26,370 nt of DNA from Pontiellaceae bacterium (GTDB lineage Bacteria > Verrucomicrobiota > Kiritimatiellia > Kiritimatiellales > Pontiellaceae). The stretch is from positions 1-26,370 of the forward strand of contig JAFGWS010000072.1 of NCBI GenBank assembly GCA_016937035.1, read 5' to 3'. A program made the position numbers and the translations under genes. Each line of letters starts with the position of its first letter. The first letter of the stretch is position 1. The notes under the pieces are model-generated. The model had not been told where the DNA came from, did no database searches, and saw only the letters and a program-made list of their open reading frames with translations. This document shows positions 8,020 to 15,568 of this stretch, piece after piece.

Positions 8020-9126
8020 TTAGGCCGGCAGCGCGAATCGGAACGTGGTTCCCCGTTCGGAGGAACTGGTGAAGCTGACTTTTCCGCGCAGAAACTGTTC
8101 ACCAAACAGCTTCATGGAATAGGTTCCGATGCCTCGGCCCGGCTCGTTTTTTGTGCTGAAATGGCGCTGGAAAATGCGTTGCTGCACCTCGGGCGGAATG
8201 ACCTGCTGATTCCACACAGAAAATTCGATCATGTTTTCTCGGCGCTTAACTTCAAGCCGTATGGTTCCTCCGGGCGGTGTGGCTTCGCAGGCGTTGATGA
8301 GCATATTGCTGAGCACCCGCATGAGCATGGGACGGTCCGTGTGCAGTCGAAGATTCGTCTCAGCTGCAGAGAGGGTGAGTGTTTTTTTTACTGCGGCTGA
8401 ATGTTGCTGTATTTCCGTGCGCAACTCTTCAAAAACCTCCACCGCATCGACCTCTTCTTTTCGGGGGTTGTAATGAACTGCACAATCATCCATCAGCTTG
8501 CGCTGTATCGTGACTTCCTCCAGCAGCCGGTCCGTTGCTTTTTTGATGGCAGCAATATCTTTCGACGGCTGGTCTTCAAATAATAGATCACTGATTCCCT
8601 TAATAATGTGCAGGGAGTTTCCAATGTCGTGAAAAAAGGTGCGCTCGAGCGATGCCTGTAGTTCGTTTCGGCTTTCGTCCTGGATGAACAGAAGTAGAAA
8701 TCGCCGTCCATCCAATGTGATCGGCTGCGAACGAACCTTGAGTGCAATTTCGGTTGATTCGGTTTTTAATGCACAAAGCCGTTCGCAGCAGGAGTTGGTT
8801 TCGAAGCTGGTCACCATGGCCACAGCCGCTCCGCAGGAAGAGCAATACTTGGTGGTACCGCAGCCCGCCGGTTGTTCATGTGCGTGAACGCACTTGAGCA
8901 CTTCTCCCGGGCGGAGCCCGAGCAGCGTGTGCGGATCTTCGATCCCGAGTTCTGCAAGCAGTTTGTCGTTGCAGGCAACCACTTGTCGTTGCTCATTGAC
9001 CACCGCGAGCAGGCCGGATACCGTTTGGAGTAATCCCGATACAACGGGGCTGTTCGCGATGATTTCGATTTCTTCGTCGAGCTCTTTGTCTCCGGCGCGT
9101 TCGGCGGGAGCATAAAAAGTGTCCAT
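8020..9126 (-). CDS. Soluble PAS sensor histidine kinase with cysteine cluster
   Basis: The protein has 368 residues from the ATG at 9126, which has AGGAG about seven bases upstream; a GTG at 9144 is the longer alternative. No membrane segment is visible, so it is probably cytoplasmic. A PAS-like domain spans about 25-150 and holds Cys79, Cys89, Cys95 and Cys98 (PAGCGTTKYCSSCG), then Cys113, Cys114 and Cys118. The phospho-acceptor is probably His166 (FFHDIGNSLH). The ATPase domain shows an N box (NMLINACEAT) and FSTKNEPGRGIGTYSMKL. The G1 box reads VWNQQVIPPE without the usual DxGxG; related kinases I recall have a similar WN form, so this need not mean inactivity. It lies 25 bases after cysK on the same strand and is probably cotranscribed. 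No regulator is adjacent on its own strand. The ligand is unknown; the cysteines suggest metal or redox sensing. Confidence 0.85.
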   Translation of the reverse strand: MDTFYAPAERAGDKELDEEIEIIANSPVVSGLLQTVSGLLAVVNEQRQVVACNDKLLAELGIEDPHTLLGLRPGEVLKCVHAHEQPAGCGTTKYCSSCGAAVAMVTSFETNSCCERLCALKTESTEIALKVRSQPITLDGRRFLLLFIQDESRNELQASLERTFFHDIGNSLHIIKGISDLLFEDQPSKDIAAIKKATDRLLEEVTIQRKLMDDCAVHYNPRKEEVDAVEVFEELRTEIQQHSAAVKKTLTLSAAETNLRLHTDRPMLMRVLSNMLINACEATPPGGTIRLEVKRRENMIEFSVWNQQVIPPEVQQRIFQRHFSTKNEPGRGIGTYSMKLFGEQFLRGKVSFTSSSERGTTFRFALPA

Positions 9127-9151
9127 AAAGTACTCCTGTTTCACTTGTGGG

Positions 9152-10039
9152 TTAAAGCAGTCCGGTGCTGAAATAGCGTTCGGCTCGGTCTGGAAGCACC
9201 GTTGCGATCATCCAGTCCGGGTGCTCTTCGGCAATCTGTCGGGCTGCCCAGATATTTGCTCCGGAAGAGGTTCCGCAGAGGAGAGAATTACTGCGCGCCA
9301 GTCCTCGGGTGGTGGTTATCGCGTCGTCATCGCTTACCTCGATAATCTCGTCGATGAGCGAGACATCGAGTATGTCCGGAATAAAGCCGTCGCCGATTCC
9401 CTGAATCTGGTGAAGTCCCGGTTCATGGCCCAGCAGCGCTGAAACATTTTTGGGTTCCACGGCGATTATCCGGGTGTTCGGGCTGTGCTTTTTTAAATAA
9501 GAGCCGATCCCCTGAATGGTTCCGCCGCTGCCTATTCCGGAAATAAACGCGTCGATTCTGTTGCCTGCCTGACGCCAGAGCTCCGGCGCGGTGTACTCGT
9601 AATGGGCCTGTGGGTTTGCGGGATTTGTAAACTGCTGCGGCATAAAGGCATTCATTCCGGATGCCAGCTCTTCGGCTTTGCGGACGGCCCCGGCAATATT
9701 CTCGCTGTCCGGGGTGAGAACCAGATTGCCGCCGAGAACTTTGATGATATTCCTTCGCTCCTCGCTCATGCCCTCGGGCATAACGATATAGACTTCATAC
9801 CCTTTCGCGATTCCCACGAGGGTAATCCCGATGCCGGTGTTTCCGGAAGTGGGTTCGACAATTTTCATGCCCAGTTTTAAACGGCCGTCTCTTTCCGCGG
9901 CTTCAATCATCGCCAAGGCGATCCGGTCTTTTATACTGCCGCCGGGATTCAGAAATTCGGCCTTGGCTATGATGTTTTCATTCCGAAGCCTGACCAGCGG
10001 CGTGTTGCCGATCAGATCAATTACGTCACACGTTTTCAT
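9152..10039 (-). CDS. cysK: Cysteine synthase (O-acetylserine sulfhydrylase family)
   Basis: This PLP enzyme makes L-cysteine from O-acetylserine and sulfide in the cytoplasm. The pyridoxal lysine is Lys37 (GSIKDR). Also visible are LIGNTPLVRL near the N-terminus, the substrate loop TSGNTG (64-69), the phosphate-binding GIGSGGT (168-174), CGTSSG (255-260) and the late PDRAERYFST motif. From the ATG at 10039 it has 295 residues, close to CysM and slightly short for CysK. This start matches the family; ATG at 10066 and TTG at 10087 are in frame and none has a clear ribosome site. CysK, CysM and bacterial cystathionine beta-synthase cannot be separated by eye. Three small hairpins sit just upstream. 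The PAS kinase gene follows 25 bases downstream. Confidence 0.88.
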   Translation of the reverse strand: MKTCDVIDLIGNTPLVRLRNENIIAKAEFLNPGGSIKDRIALAMIEAAERDGRLKLGMKIVEPTSGNTGIGITLVGIAKGYEVYIVMPEGMSEERRNIIKVLGGNLVLTPDSENIAGAVRKAEELASGMNAFMPQQFTNPANPQAHYEYTAPELWRQAGNRIDAFISGIGSGGTIQGIGSYLKKHSPNTRIIAVEPKNVSALLGHEPGLHQIQGIGDGFIPDILDVSLIDEIIEVSDDDAITTTRGLARSNSLLCGTSSGANIWAARQIAEEHPDWMIATVLPDRAERYFSTGLL

Positions 10040-10084
10040 TGAATGTTTCTGTGCTATTTTCCTCATCTTTACAATAGAAATATT

Positions 10085-10157
10085 CAACGAACCCGTTGGT
10101 CCGCAACCTTACCGATTGCGAAAATCGGGGTGTTCGCTGCGCGGATTTTCTGTCCGC
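10085..10157 (-). promoter_or_regulatory. Structured leader upstream of cysK
   Basis: Three perfect small stems lie in a row between cysK and the region to its right: CAACG/CGTTG at 10085-10098, CCGATT/AATCGG at 10112-10128 and GCGGA/TCCGC at 10141-10157. On the minus strand they would fold in the cysK leader. They do not match the S-box or T-box patterns I know. A regulatory role is inferred only from position. Confidence 0.3.
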
Positions 10158-10203
10158 ACACCAAAAAAAGGAAAATAGATGCAATATAATAGAACCACAA
10201 TCG

Positions 10204-10235
10204 TACTATATAGTAACCTCTCCAAATCGGGGAGG
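10204..10235 (+). promoter_or_regulatory. Palindrome and hairpin before a small ORF
   Basis: TACTATATAGTA at 10204-10215 is a perfect 12-base palindrome. Directly after it, CCTCTCC and GGGGAGG (10217-10235) can pair with one G-U. A consensus-like TATAAT lies at 10185-10190, but no good -35 box sits at the right distance. Together these could be an operator or promoter and 5' leader of the short transcript unit to the right. Confidence 0.3.
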
Positions 10236-10263
10236 AAAGAGAAACGAAAAAGGAGGTAACAAC

Positions 10264-10314
10264 ATGCGTAACGGAATAAAAGTATGGTTCCCCGCACAGG
10301 GTGGATTGAAATGA
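10264..10314 (+). CDS. Possible 16-residue peptide ORF
   Basis: A short ORF encodes MRNGIKVWFPAQGGLK. It has the best ribosome binding site in the window: AGGAGGT at 10251-10257, six bases from the ATG. Its stop overlaps another ATG as ATGA at 10311-10314, and a strong terminator follows 45 bases later. It could be a leader peptide, a very small protein, or the only translated part of a small regulatory RNA. I recognise no homolog. The peptide contains no run of regulatory codons, so ordinary amino-acid attenuation is not obvious. Confidence 0.35.
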   Translation: MRNGIKVWFPAQGGLK

Positions 10315-10358
10315 GCAGAGAATCCAAAACCGATATCCGATCAATTCGGAAAAAAAAG

Positions 10359-10390
10359 AGAGCGCCTTTGAAGGAGGCGCTCTTTTTTTT
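10359..10390. terminator. Strong bidirectional rho-independent terminator
   Basis: AGAGCGCCT at 10359-10367 pairs perfectly with AGGCGCTCT at 10375-10383, with a seven-base loop. Eight Ts follow on the plus strand, and a run of eight As before the stem gives a U-run on the minus strand. It would end both the small plus-strand unit and the minus-strand birA/3D-lipoprotein operon. Confidence 0.85.
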
Positions 10391-10400
10391 GCATCTGCTC

Positions 10401-10859
10401 TTATGATTTTGGTTTCCAGACCTGAACTTCCACGTTTTTCCGGCCCCATTCGAGGGCTTTTTTATGCGAATTAAAGAAGAGGTCGATATGTCGGCCCTTG
10501 ATCGCTCCTCCGACATCTTCAACGCATCCCCAGCCGTAGCCTGGGACGTACATAATCGTTCCGAACGGATAGTAACTCGGATCGGCAGCGATCGTTCCGA
10601 TATCGGCCTTCGTTCCGCTGGCGGTAATGCCTACTTTTTTCGGTTCCCCTTTATTGGGGCCGGATGAATAAACCGGCTGAAAGAAAATATTACGTTTCCA
10701 CCCGCAGCACTTTCCGCACTTACAGTAGCCCGTAGTCTCCATTTGTACGACCAGCGGTTGTTGGCCGCGCGGGATTTGATAATGTTTTCCCGGTGTGCAG
10801 CTGAGAGTGGCTGCAACTGTGAGAAGCAGCAGGGTATGGGTAAATTTTCTCTGGTTCAT
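10401..10859 (-). CDS. 3D-domain lipoprotein (peptidoglycan-related)
   Basis: The 152-residue protein starts with a signal peptide ending in TLSC, so Cys21 is a probable lipid attachment site, although the lipobox is not ideal. The 3D domain (about 75-150) shows its three aspartates: Asp93 (AADPSYYPFG), Asp115 (EDVGGAIKG) and Asp126 (HIDLFF). This domain is a double-psi barrel found in MltA lytic transglycosylases and Rpf/YocH-like cell-wall proteins, so it probably cleaves or binds peptidoglycan. Four cysteines cluster before it (46, 48, 51 and 52, YCKCGKCCG), plus Cys112; related proteins often share this YCxCxxCC pattern. The ATG overlaps the birA stop as ATGA, so the two are translationally coupled, though no functional link to biotin is apparent. 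Confidence 0.82.
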   Translation of the reverse strand: MNQRKFTHTLLLLTVAATLSCTPGKHYQIPRGQQPLVVQMETTGYCKCGKCCGWKRNIFFQPVYSSGPNKGEPKKVGITASGTKADIGTIAADPSYYPFGTIMYVPGYGWGCVEDVGGAIKGRHIDLFFNSHKKALEWGRKNVEVQVWKPKS

Positions 10860-11578
10860 TCAATATCTCCAGACCAAATGGTTTCAACTCCTGACGCTGT
10901 TTGAAAAAGCAATTCGCCGTGTTTTCCGAATCCGGCCAGGGTGCCTGTTTGGCAAACGTCTCCATTGCGAACAGAGATCGGTTTCCCGATCGGGCCCGCT
11001 TTCTCTGTCCAAATTTCGCGAATAGCCTCAAACCCTCCATTCTTCCAGCGATCAATCCAGAAGTTTATCTGAGGAAGCAGTTTTTTAAGTACTTCATCGG
11101 GGGATCGAGCCTGATTGCTTTCGATCAGCATCGATGTGGCCGGCCGGTCGATTTCGTTGGCTTCTGCTTCCGTCATGTTTATATTCAGACCAATTCCGAC
11201 AATGATGCCCTGTCTCAGCTCCTGTTCAACGCGTTCGGAGAGGATACCGCAGATTTTCTTTTCGCCCACAAGCACATCGTTGGGCCATTTGGGTGCTGCG
11301 TGGATTCCTTGTGAGTTCAGATAGTCAGAGACCGCGAGGGCCAAGGCCATCGTGAGCGACGGAATCTGTATGAGCGGGGCCTGGGTTTCGAGAAAAAAGG
11401 AGGCGTAGAGGCCGCCGTTGGGAGGTGAAATCCAAGTTCGTTGTTGGCGCCCTCTGCCGTCAGTTTGTTCGCGCGCCGCAATGAGCAAGCCGTTTGGTAT
11501 ATGCTGGTTATAAAATCGATTGCGCAGGGTGGTGTTGGTGGACCCTAAGCGATCATTCCACTCGATTCTGAAATTCAT
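10856..11578 (-). CDS. birA: Biotin protein ligase (monofunctional BirA)
   Basis: The enzyme activates biotin with ATP and attaches it to a lysine of biotin-carrier domains. At 240 residues it lacks the N-terminal DNA-binding domain of E. coli BirA, so it is a ligase only. Motifs are STNT (13-16), the biotinyl-AMP loop GRGRQQRTW (41-49), the Lys97 motif KWPNDV, KKICGIL (107-113) and the glycine-rich IVGIGLNIN (126-134). A C-terminal SH3-like domain follows (about 195-240). It is divergent to oadG-oadA-oadB across 128 bases, and OadA's biotin domain is the obvious substrate. The downstream 3D lipoprotein overlaps its stop. Confidence 0.93.
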   Translation of the reverse strand: MNFRIEWNDRLGSTNTTLRNRFYNQHIPNGLLIAAREQTDGRGRQQRTWISPPNGGLYASFFLETQAPLIQIPSLTMALALAVSDYLNSQGIHAAPKWPNDVLVGEKKICGILSERVEQELRQGIIVGIGLNINMTEAEANEIDRPATSMLIESNQARSPDEVLKKLLPQINFWIDRWKNGGFEAIREIWTEKAGPIGKPISVRNGDVCQTGTLAGFGKHGELLFQTASGVETIWSGDIE

Positions 11579-11620
11579 CTATACGCACCTGGGTTGAGAG
11601 TATGTTTTGTTAAATCGGCC

Positions 11621-11639
11621 ATAAAAATGGGGTTTTTAT
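11621..11639. promoter_or_regulatory. AT-rich inverted repeat between birA and oadG
   Basis: ATAAAAA at 11621-11627 and TTTTTAT at 11633-11639 form a perfect seven-base inverted repeat around TGGGG. It lies in the 128-base divergent region that must hold promoters for both operons, so it is a candidate operator. I could not place convincing -35 and -10 boxes for either strand. Confidence 0.3.
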
Positions 11640-11706
11640 CTGGCTATGGTAAAGCAAATTCCGTATATAGGCCGCTCATTTTACCAAATCAAGGAGACAA
11701 AAAATT

Positions 11707-11928
11707 ATGATGAACGGCCTCGTGTTGATGGTAATCGGTATGGCTACCGTTTTTTCCTTTCTCGTTTTAATGGTTTTTGCAATGAACTGCTCGGCGGGAT
11801 TTTTCCGCAAGTTCGCTCACCTTTTTCCTGAAGTGCCGGCGGCTGCGCCAAAGAAAAACGCCGTTGTTGCAGATCCTGCTTCGGAAGTGGCTGTCGTGCT
11901 GGCCGCGATTAAAGCCAAGCGCGGATAA
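11707..11928 (+). CDS. oadG: Na+-pumping decarboxylase gamma subunit (OadG)
   Basis: The 73-residue protein has one membrane helix at about 4-27 (LVLMVIGMATVFSFLVLMVFAM), followed by a short linker rich in alanine and proline and a charged tail ending in IKAKRG. OadG-type gamma subunits have this layout: the helix anchors the alpha-beta complex and the tail contacts the alpha subunit. The sequence is poorly conserved across the family, so the call rests on size, the VIGMATVFSFL helix and its position as first gene before oadA and oadB. An AAGGAGA ribosome site lies nine bases before the ATG. A second ATG follows immediately at 11710. Confidence 0.85.
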   Translation: MMNGLVLMVIGMATVFSFLVLMVFAMNCSAGFFRKFAHLFPEVPAAAPKKNAVVADPASEVAVVLAAIKAKRG

Positions 11929-11964
11929 TTTTTTTTATATTTAAATAAACCCAGGAGAGATACC

Positions 11965-13773
11965 GTGGCTAAAAAAACCATCCATATTATGAACACCGCG
12001 TTCCGTGACGGCTTCCAGTCCGTTTACGGTGCTCGCGTATTGACCGAAGATTTCCTGCCGGCCGTTAAGGCCTGTGTTGAAGCAGGACAAACGCACTTTG
12101 AAGCCGGCGGCGGGGCCCGCTTTCAGGCTCCATTCTTTTATTGCAATGAGTCTGCCTTTGACATGATGGACAAGTTTCGTGAAACGGCTGGTCCCGATGC
12201 CAACCTGCAGACCCTTTCCCGCGGCATCAATGTGGTGGGTCTTGACTCACAGTCGCGCGATATCATTGATCTGCACGCAAAAATGTTTAAGAAACATGGA
12301 ATCACCACGATTCGTAACTTTGACGCGCTCAACGATGTCAACAACCTGATCGATTCCGCCAGATCCATTACGGCCCACGGCCTGAAGCATGAAGTGGTGG
12401 TTACGATGATGGAACTTCCTCCCGGATGTTCCGGTGCCCACACCGTTGAATTTTACCAGAAGACGCTGCAGGATATTCTGGATGCCGGCATTCCGTTCGA
12501 CAGCGTCTGCTTTAAGGATGCGTCCGGTACCTCTGTACCGAAGAAGGTATACGAAACCATCGCTATGGCGCGCAAAATGTTGCCGGGCGACTGCAAGATT
12601 GTTTTCCACTCGCACGAAACCGCCGGTGTTGGAACCGTGGGTTATCTCGCGGCGATTAAGGCCGGTGCCGATCAGGTGGATTGTTCGTTGGCCCCGGCGT
12701 CCGGCGGCACCTGCCAGCCCGACGTCGCCACCCTGTGGCATGCCCTGCGCGGCGAAGACTATGAACTCGACATTGATATCGACAAGATGATGCATGCTGC
12801 CAACGTGTTCAAAGAATGCATGGCCGACTACGAAATGCCCCCGGAAGCGCTCGCGGTTGAGCCGATGATCCCGTGGTCGCCGATGCCTGGAGGCGCACTC
12901 ACGGCCAATACGCAGATGATGCGCGACAATAACGTCATGGACAAATATGAGGCCTGCATTCACGCCATGGGCGAAGTGGTTCGTCGCGGCGGTTTCGGCA
13001 CTTCCGTAACCCCCGTCTCCCAGTTTTACTTCCAGCAGGCGTTCAATAACGTCATGTTTGGCCCGTGGGAAAAGATCGCCGACGGTTATGGTAAAATGGT
13101 CTTGGGTTACTTTGGAAAAACCCCGGTCGAACCCGATCCGGAAATTGTGAAGATTTGCGCCGAAAAGCTGGAACTCGAGCCGACCACGGCCAATCCGGTC
13201 GACTTGAACGACGCCAATCCCAAGAAGGGGGTTGCCGCCGCCAAGGCCATGCTGAAAGAAAACAGCATCGAAGAAACCGAAGAAAACATCTTTATTGCCG
13301 CCGCTTGCGCCCAGAAGGGGATCGACTTCCTGCTCGGCAAGGCCAAGATCAACGGCGTCCGGAAAGGCGCTCTGACTCCGGCGGCTCCGGCTGCGGCACC
13401 CGGTGGCGACGGCGGTTACACCGTTACCGTTAACGGCAAAAAGTTTGCGGTTGAGGTGAAGGGCGATAAGGCCACTGTGAACGGTAAATCCTATGACATC
13501 GGTGTGGCCGACGGAATTCAATCCGCTGGTTCTTCTTCTGTTGCCCATGAGTCGGCTGATTCGGTCGAAGTCACTGCACCGATGAATGCCAAGGTGATGA
13601 AGGTCAACATCTCTGTTGGGGATCAAGTGAACGAAGGCGATGTGCTCTTCGTGGTGGAAGCCATGAAGATGGAAATTGAAGTGAAAGCCTCCGCCGGCGG
13701 AACCATTTCTTCCGTGGCGGTGGATGCCGGCGAGCAGGTATCTGCCGGTCAGGCCATGGCTTCTATTAACTAA
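11965..13773 (+). CDS. oadA: Biotin-dependent carboxyltransferase/decarboxylase alpha subunit (OadA)
   Basis: This subunit moves the carboxyl group from a 2-oxo acid, probably oxaloacetate, to its own biotin. Residues 1-300 form the HMGL-type barrel with metal and active-site residues Asp15 (FRDGFQS), Lys184 (FKDASG, probably carboxylated), His215 and His217 (FHSHE). The conserved PYC/OadA domain spans about 300-465 (PGGALTANTQMMRDN, EVVRRGGFGTSVTPVSQ). An Ala/Pro-Gly linker leads to the biotinyl domain (about 533-602), with Lys568 in EAMKME. The first motif, NTAFRDGFQS, differs from the usual DTTLRDAHQS and marks a subfamily that I recall from spirochaetes and others. The start is GTG with AGGAGA before it. 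It lies 36 bases after oadG and 27 before oadB. Substrate identity is inferred; a related 2-oxo acid is possible. Confidence 0.9.
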   Translation: MAKKTIHIMNTAFRDGFQSVYGARVLTEDFLPAVKACVEAGQTHFEAGGGARFQAPFFYCNESAFDMMDKFRETAGPDANLQTLSRGINVVGLDSQSRDIIDLHAKMFKKHGITTIRNFDALNDVNNLIDSARSITAHGLKHEVVVTMMELPPGCSGAHTVEFYQKTLQDILDAGIPFDSVCFKDASGTSVPKKVYETIAMARKMLPGDCKIVFHSHETAGVGTVGYLAAIKAGADQVDCSLAPASGGTCQPDVATLWHALRGEDYELDIDIDKMMHAANVFKECMADYEMPPEALAVEPMIPWSPMPGGALTANTQMMRDNNVMDKYEACIHAMGEVVRRGGFGTSVTPVSQFYFQQAFNNVMFGPWEKIADGYGKMVLGYFGKTPVEPDPEIVKICAEKLELEPTTANPVDLNDANPKKGVAAAKAMLKENSIEETEENIFIAAACAQKGIDFLLGKAKINGVRKGALTPAAPAAAPGGDGGYTVTVNGKKFAVEVKGDKATVNGKSYDIGVADGIQSAGSSSVAHESADSVEVTAPMNAKVMKVNISVGDQVNEGDVLFVVEAMKMEIEVKASAGGTISSVAVDAGEQVSAGQAMASIN

Positions 13774-13800
13774 GCGCAAAAGCGAACGGAGATTTTCGAT

Positions 13801-15426
13801 ATGAAGAAATTCATTACCCTATCGCTTTTCGTTGCCGTCTTTTTCGGCGGCATCGTTCAGCAGGCTCAGGCCGGCGAGACGAAGACCGAAAAGCTGAAAG
13901 TTGGCGAAGGCTTTGCGAAGCTGTGGCATGAGACCGGTATTTATCGGTTTTTCAATCCGGTGACTCCACTGGAACTCCAGAAGGCCGAGGATCAGGCTAC
14001 GCTGAAGACGCTGGCTTCCGAGATCACGGCCCGCCATCTTCACGCGGCTCACGATCTGTTGGAAAAAGCGGAGAAGTTGGCCGAAGAGGATCGATGCGAT
14101 GCCGCTGAAGTGGCTTATCTGAAGGCGCGATATGTGCTGACCGACTATCCGGTGGTTGAAGAAGCCAAGGCGGAGGAGGCCGGCAAGGAATATCTTTCGG
14201 CAATAAACGTTGTAGTGGCTGAAGCGAAAGCATTGGATGCGGATGGGAAGTTCACGAAGGATCTGGATAAGTTGGTTGAAGAAGCGCAGGAGAATGTCGA
14301 GCGCGGCGGGCTGAAACGTCTTGGATTTCTTCCCGATGGTGTTGGGCAGTTCATCATGATTCTGGTCGGCTTGGGACTCATCTTCCTCGCGATTAAGAAG
14401 GGCTTTGAGCCGCTGTTGCTGTTGCCGATCGGCTTCGGTTGTATTTTGACCAATATCCCGATGGCAGGTATCGCTGCGGCCGGTGTTGATGGACAGCCGG
14501 CAGGTTTCCTCTATTATTTCTACAAAGTGGGTGTGGAATCCGGCGTGTTTCCGCTGCTCATCTTTATGGGAGTAGGGGCAATGACCGACTTTGGTCCGCT
14601 GCTGGCCAATCCGAAAACCGCCCTGCTCGGCGCGGCGGCACAGTTTGGTATTTTCTGTGCCCTGCTCGGCGCCGTGGCTCTGCCTAGTTTGTTTAACATT
14701 CAGGATGCTGCTTCGATCGGTATTATTGGTGGGGCGGACGGTCCGACGGCCATCTTTCTGAGTTCGCGGCTTTCACCGAATCTGCTCGGGGCGATTGCTG
14801 TGGCGGCCTATTCCTATATGGCGCTGGTGCCGATCATTCAGCCGCCGATTATGCGTCTGCTGACAACCGAGGCGGAACGTAAGATTGAGATGAAGCAACT
14901 GCGTCACGTGCCAAAGACCGAAAAGATTATTTTTCCGCTGCTGGTGCTGATTCTCTGTATCCTGTTGCTGCCTTCAGCCACGCCGCTGATCGGAATGCTC
15001 ATGCTCGGTAACCTCATGAAGGAATGTGCCGTGGTGGATCGTCTTTCCGATACCGCTCAGAACGCGCTGATCAACATTGTGACCATCATGCTCGGCACGG
15101 CCGTCGGTTCCAAGCTGGCAGCCGAAAAGTTCCTTAATGCACAAACGATAGGTATTCTCATTCTTGGTCTGGCCGCTTTCTGCATCGGTACGGCTGCCGG
15201 CGTGTTGCTGGCCAAGCTGATGAATAAGCTCAGCAAGGATCAGATCAACCCGCTGATTGGTTCCGCCGGGGTTTCGGCGGTTCCGATGGCTGCCCGTGTT
15301 TCCAATAAGGTCGGTCTGGAAGCCAATCCGCAGAACTTCTTGCTCATGCATGCCATGGGTCCGAATGTGGCCGGTGTGATTGGTTCCGCCGTAGCCGCCG
15401 GGGTGCTGCTGGCCCTCGTGGGTTAA
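13801..15426 (+). CDS. oadB: Na+-translocating decarboxylase beta subunit (OadB) with N-terminal extension
   Basis: This membrane subunit decarboxylates carboxybiotin and exports Na+. From residue 182 ([10 protein letters not shown]) to the end it matches Oad[12 protein letters not shown] (203-213), [15 protein letters not shown] (257-271), GGADGPT (310-316, with Asp313), [18 protein letters not shown] (335-352), [21 protein letters not shown] (483-503) and [12 protein letters not shown] (519-530). At 541 residues it is longer than the usual 375-435. Residues 1-24 look like a signal peptide (VQQAQA). LWHETGI at 41-47 resembles the start of normal OadB proteins, and about 130 charged, helical residues (about 52-180) come between it and the first channel helix. 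The insertion would lie outside the membrane. An ACGGAGA site precedes the ATG. A strong terminator follows. Confidence 0.92.
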   Translation: MKKFITLSLFVAVFFGGIVQQAQAGETKTEKLKVGEGFAKLWHETGIYRFFNPVTPLELQKAEDQATLKTLASEITARHLHAAHDLLEKAEKLAEEDRCDAAEVAYLKARYVLTDYPVVEEAKAEEAGKEYLSAINVVVAEAKALDADGKFTKDLDKLVEEAQENVERGGLKRLGFLPDGVGQFIMILVGLGLIFLAIKKGFEPLLLLPIGFGCILTNIPMAGIAAAGVDGQPAGFLYYFYKVGVESGVFPLLIFMGVGAMTDFGPLLANPKTALLGAAAQFGIFCALLGAVALPSLFNIQDAASIGIIGGADGPTAIFLSSRLSPNLLGAIAVAAYSYMALVPIIQPPIMRLLTTEAERKIEMKQLRHVPKTEKIIFPLLVLILCILLLPSATPLIGMLMLGNLMKECAVVDRLSDTAQNALINIVTIMLGTAVGSKLAAEKFLNAQTIGILILGLAAFCIGTAAGVLLAKLMNKLSKDQINPLIGSAGVSAVPMAARVSNKVGLEANPQNFLLMHAMGPNVAGVIGSAVAAGVLLALVG

Positions 15427-15434
15427 TCAAGCAC

Positions 15435-15459
15435 ATACTCCCGCCTTCTGGCGGAGTAT
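15435..15459 (+). terminator. Hairpin after oadB
   Basis: ATACTCCCGCC at 15435-15445 pairs with GGCGGAGTAT at 15450-15459, with one bulged C and a TTCT loop. It has no T-run and sits nine bases past the oadB stop, just before the true terminator. It may protect the 3' end of the oad mRNA. Confidence 0.55.
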
Positions 15460-15463
15460 ACGC

Positions 15464-15492
15464 AAAAGGGTCGCTGCAAGGCGGCCCTTTTT
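15464..15492 (+). terminator. Rho-independent terminator of the oad operon
   Basis: AAAAGGGTCGC (15464-15474) pairs with GCGGCCCTTTT (15481-15491) through an 11-base stem with one G-U and a six-base loop. The stem ends in a T-run (15488-15492). It ends oadG-oadA-oadB before mutS. Confidence 0.8.
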
Positions 15493-15514
15493 GCTGATTC
15501 GCTGCGGGAATGAA

Positions 15515-15542
15515 TTGATTTGATGTGCGCAGTGGATAAACT
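15515..15542 (+). promoter_or_regulatory. Possible mutS promoter
   Basis: TTGATT at 15515-15520 and TAAACT at 15537-15542 are 16 bases apart and resemble -35 and -10 boxes. They lie between the oad terminator and the mutS start, where a promoter is expected. Confidence 0.35.
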
Positions 15543-15568
15543 GATCGGCTTAAGTTTGGAGAGATTTG

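Noticed and set aside
10085..10157. cysK leader as a SAM riboswitch or T-box
   Set aside because: I could not find the conserved core of either class; only simple stems are visible.
10311..10406. A 31-codon ORF overlapping the 16-residue ORF as ATGA
   Set aside because: It runs through the strong terminator hairpin and T-run, so most of it would not be transcribed.
12247..13779. A 510-codon open frame opposite oadA
   Set aside because: It mirrors oadA, has no recognisable domain, and arises from the codon bias of the real gene.
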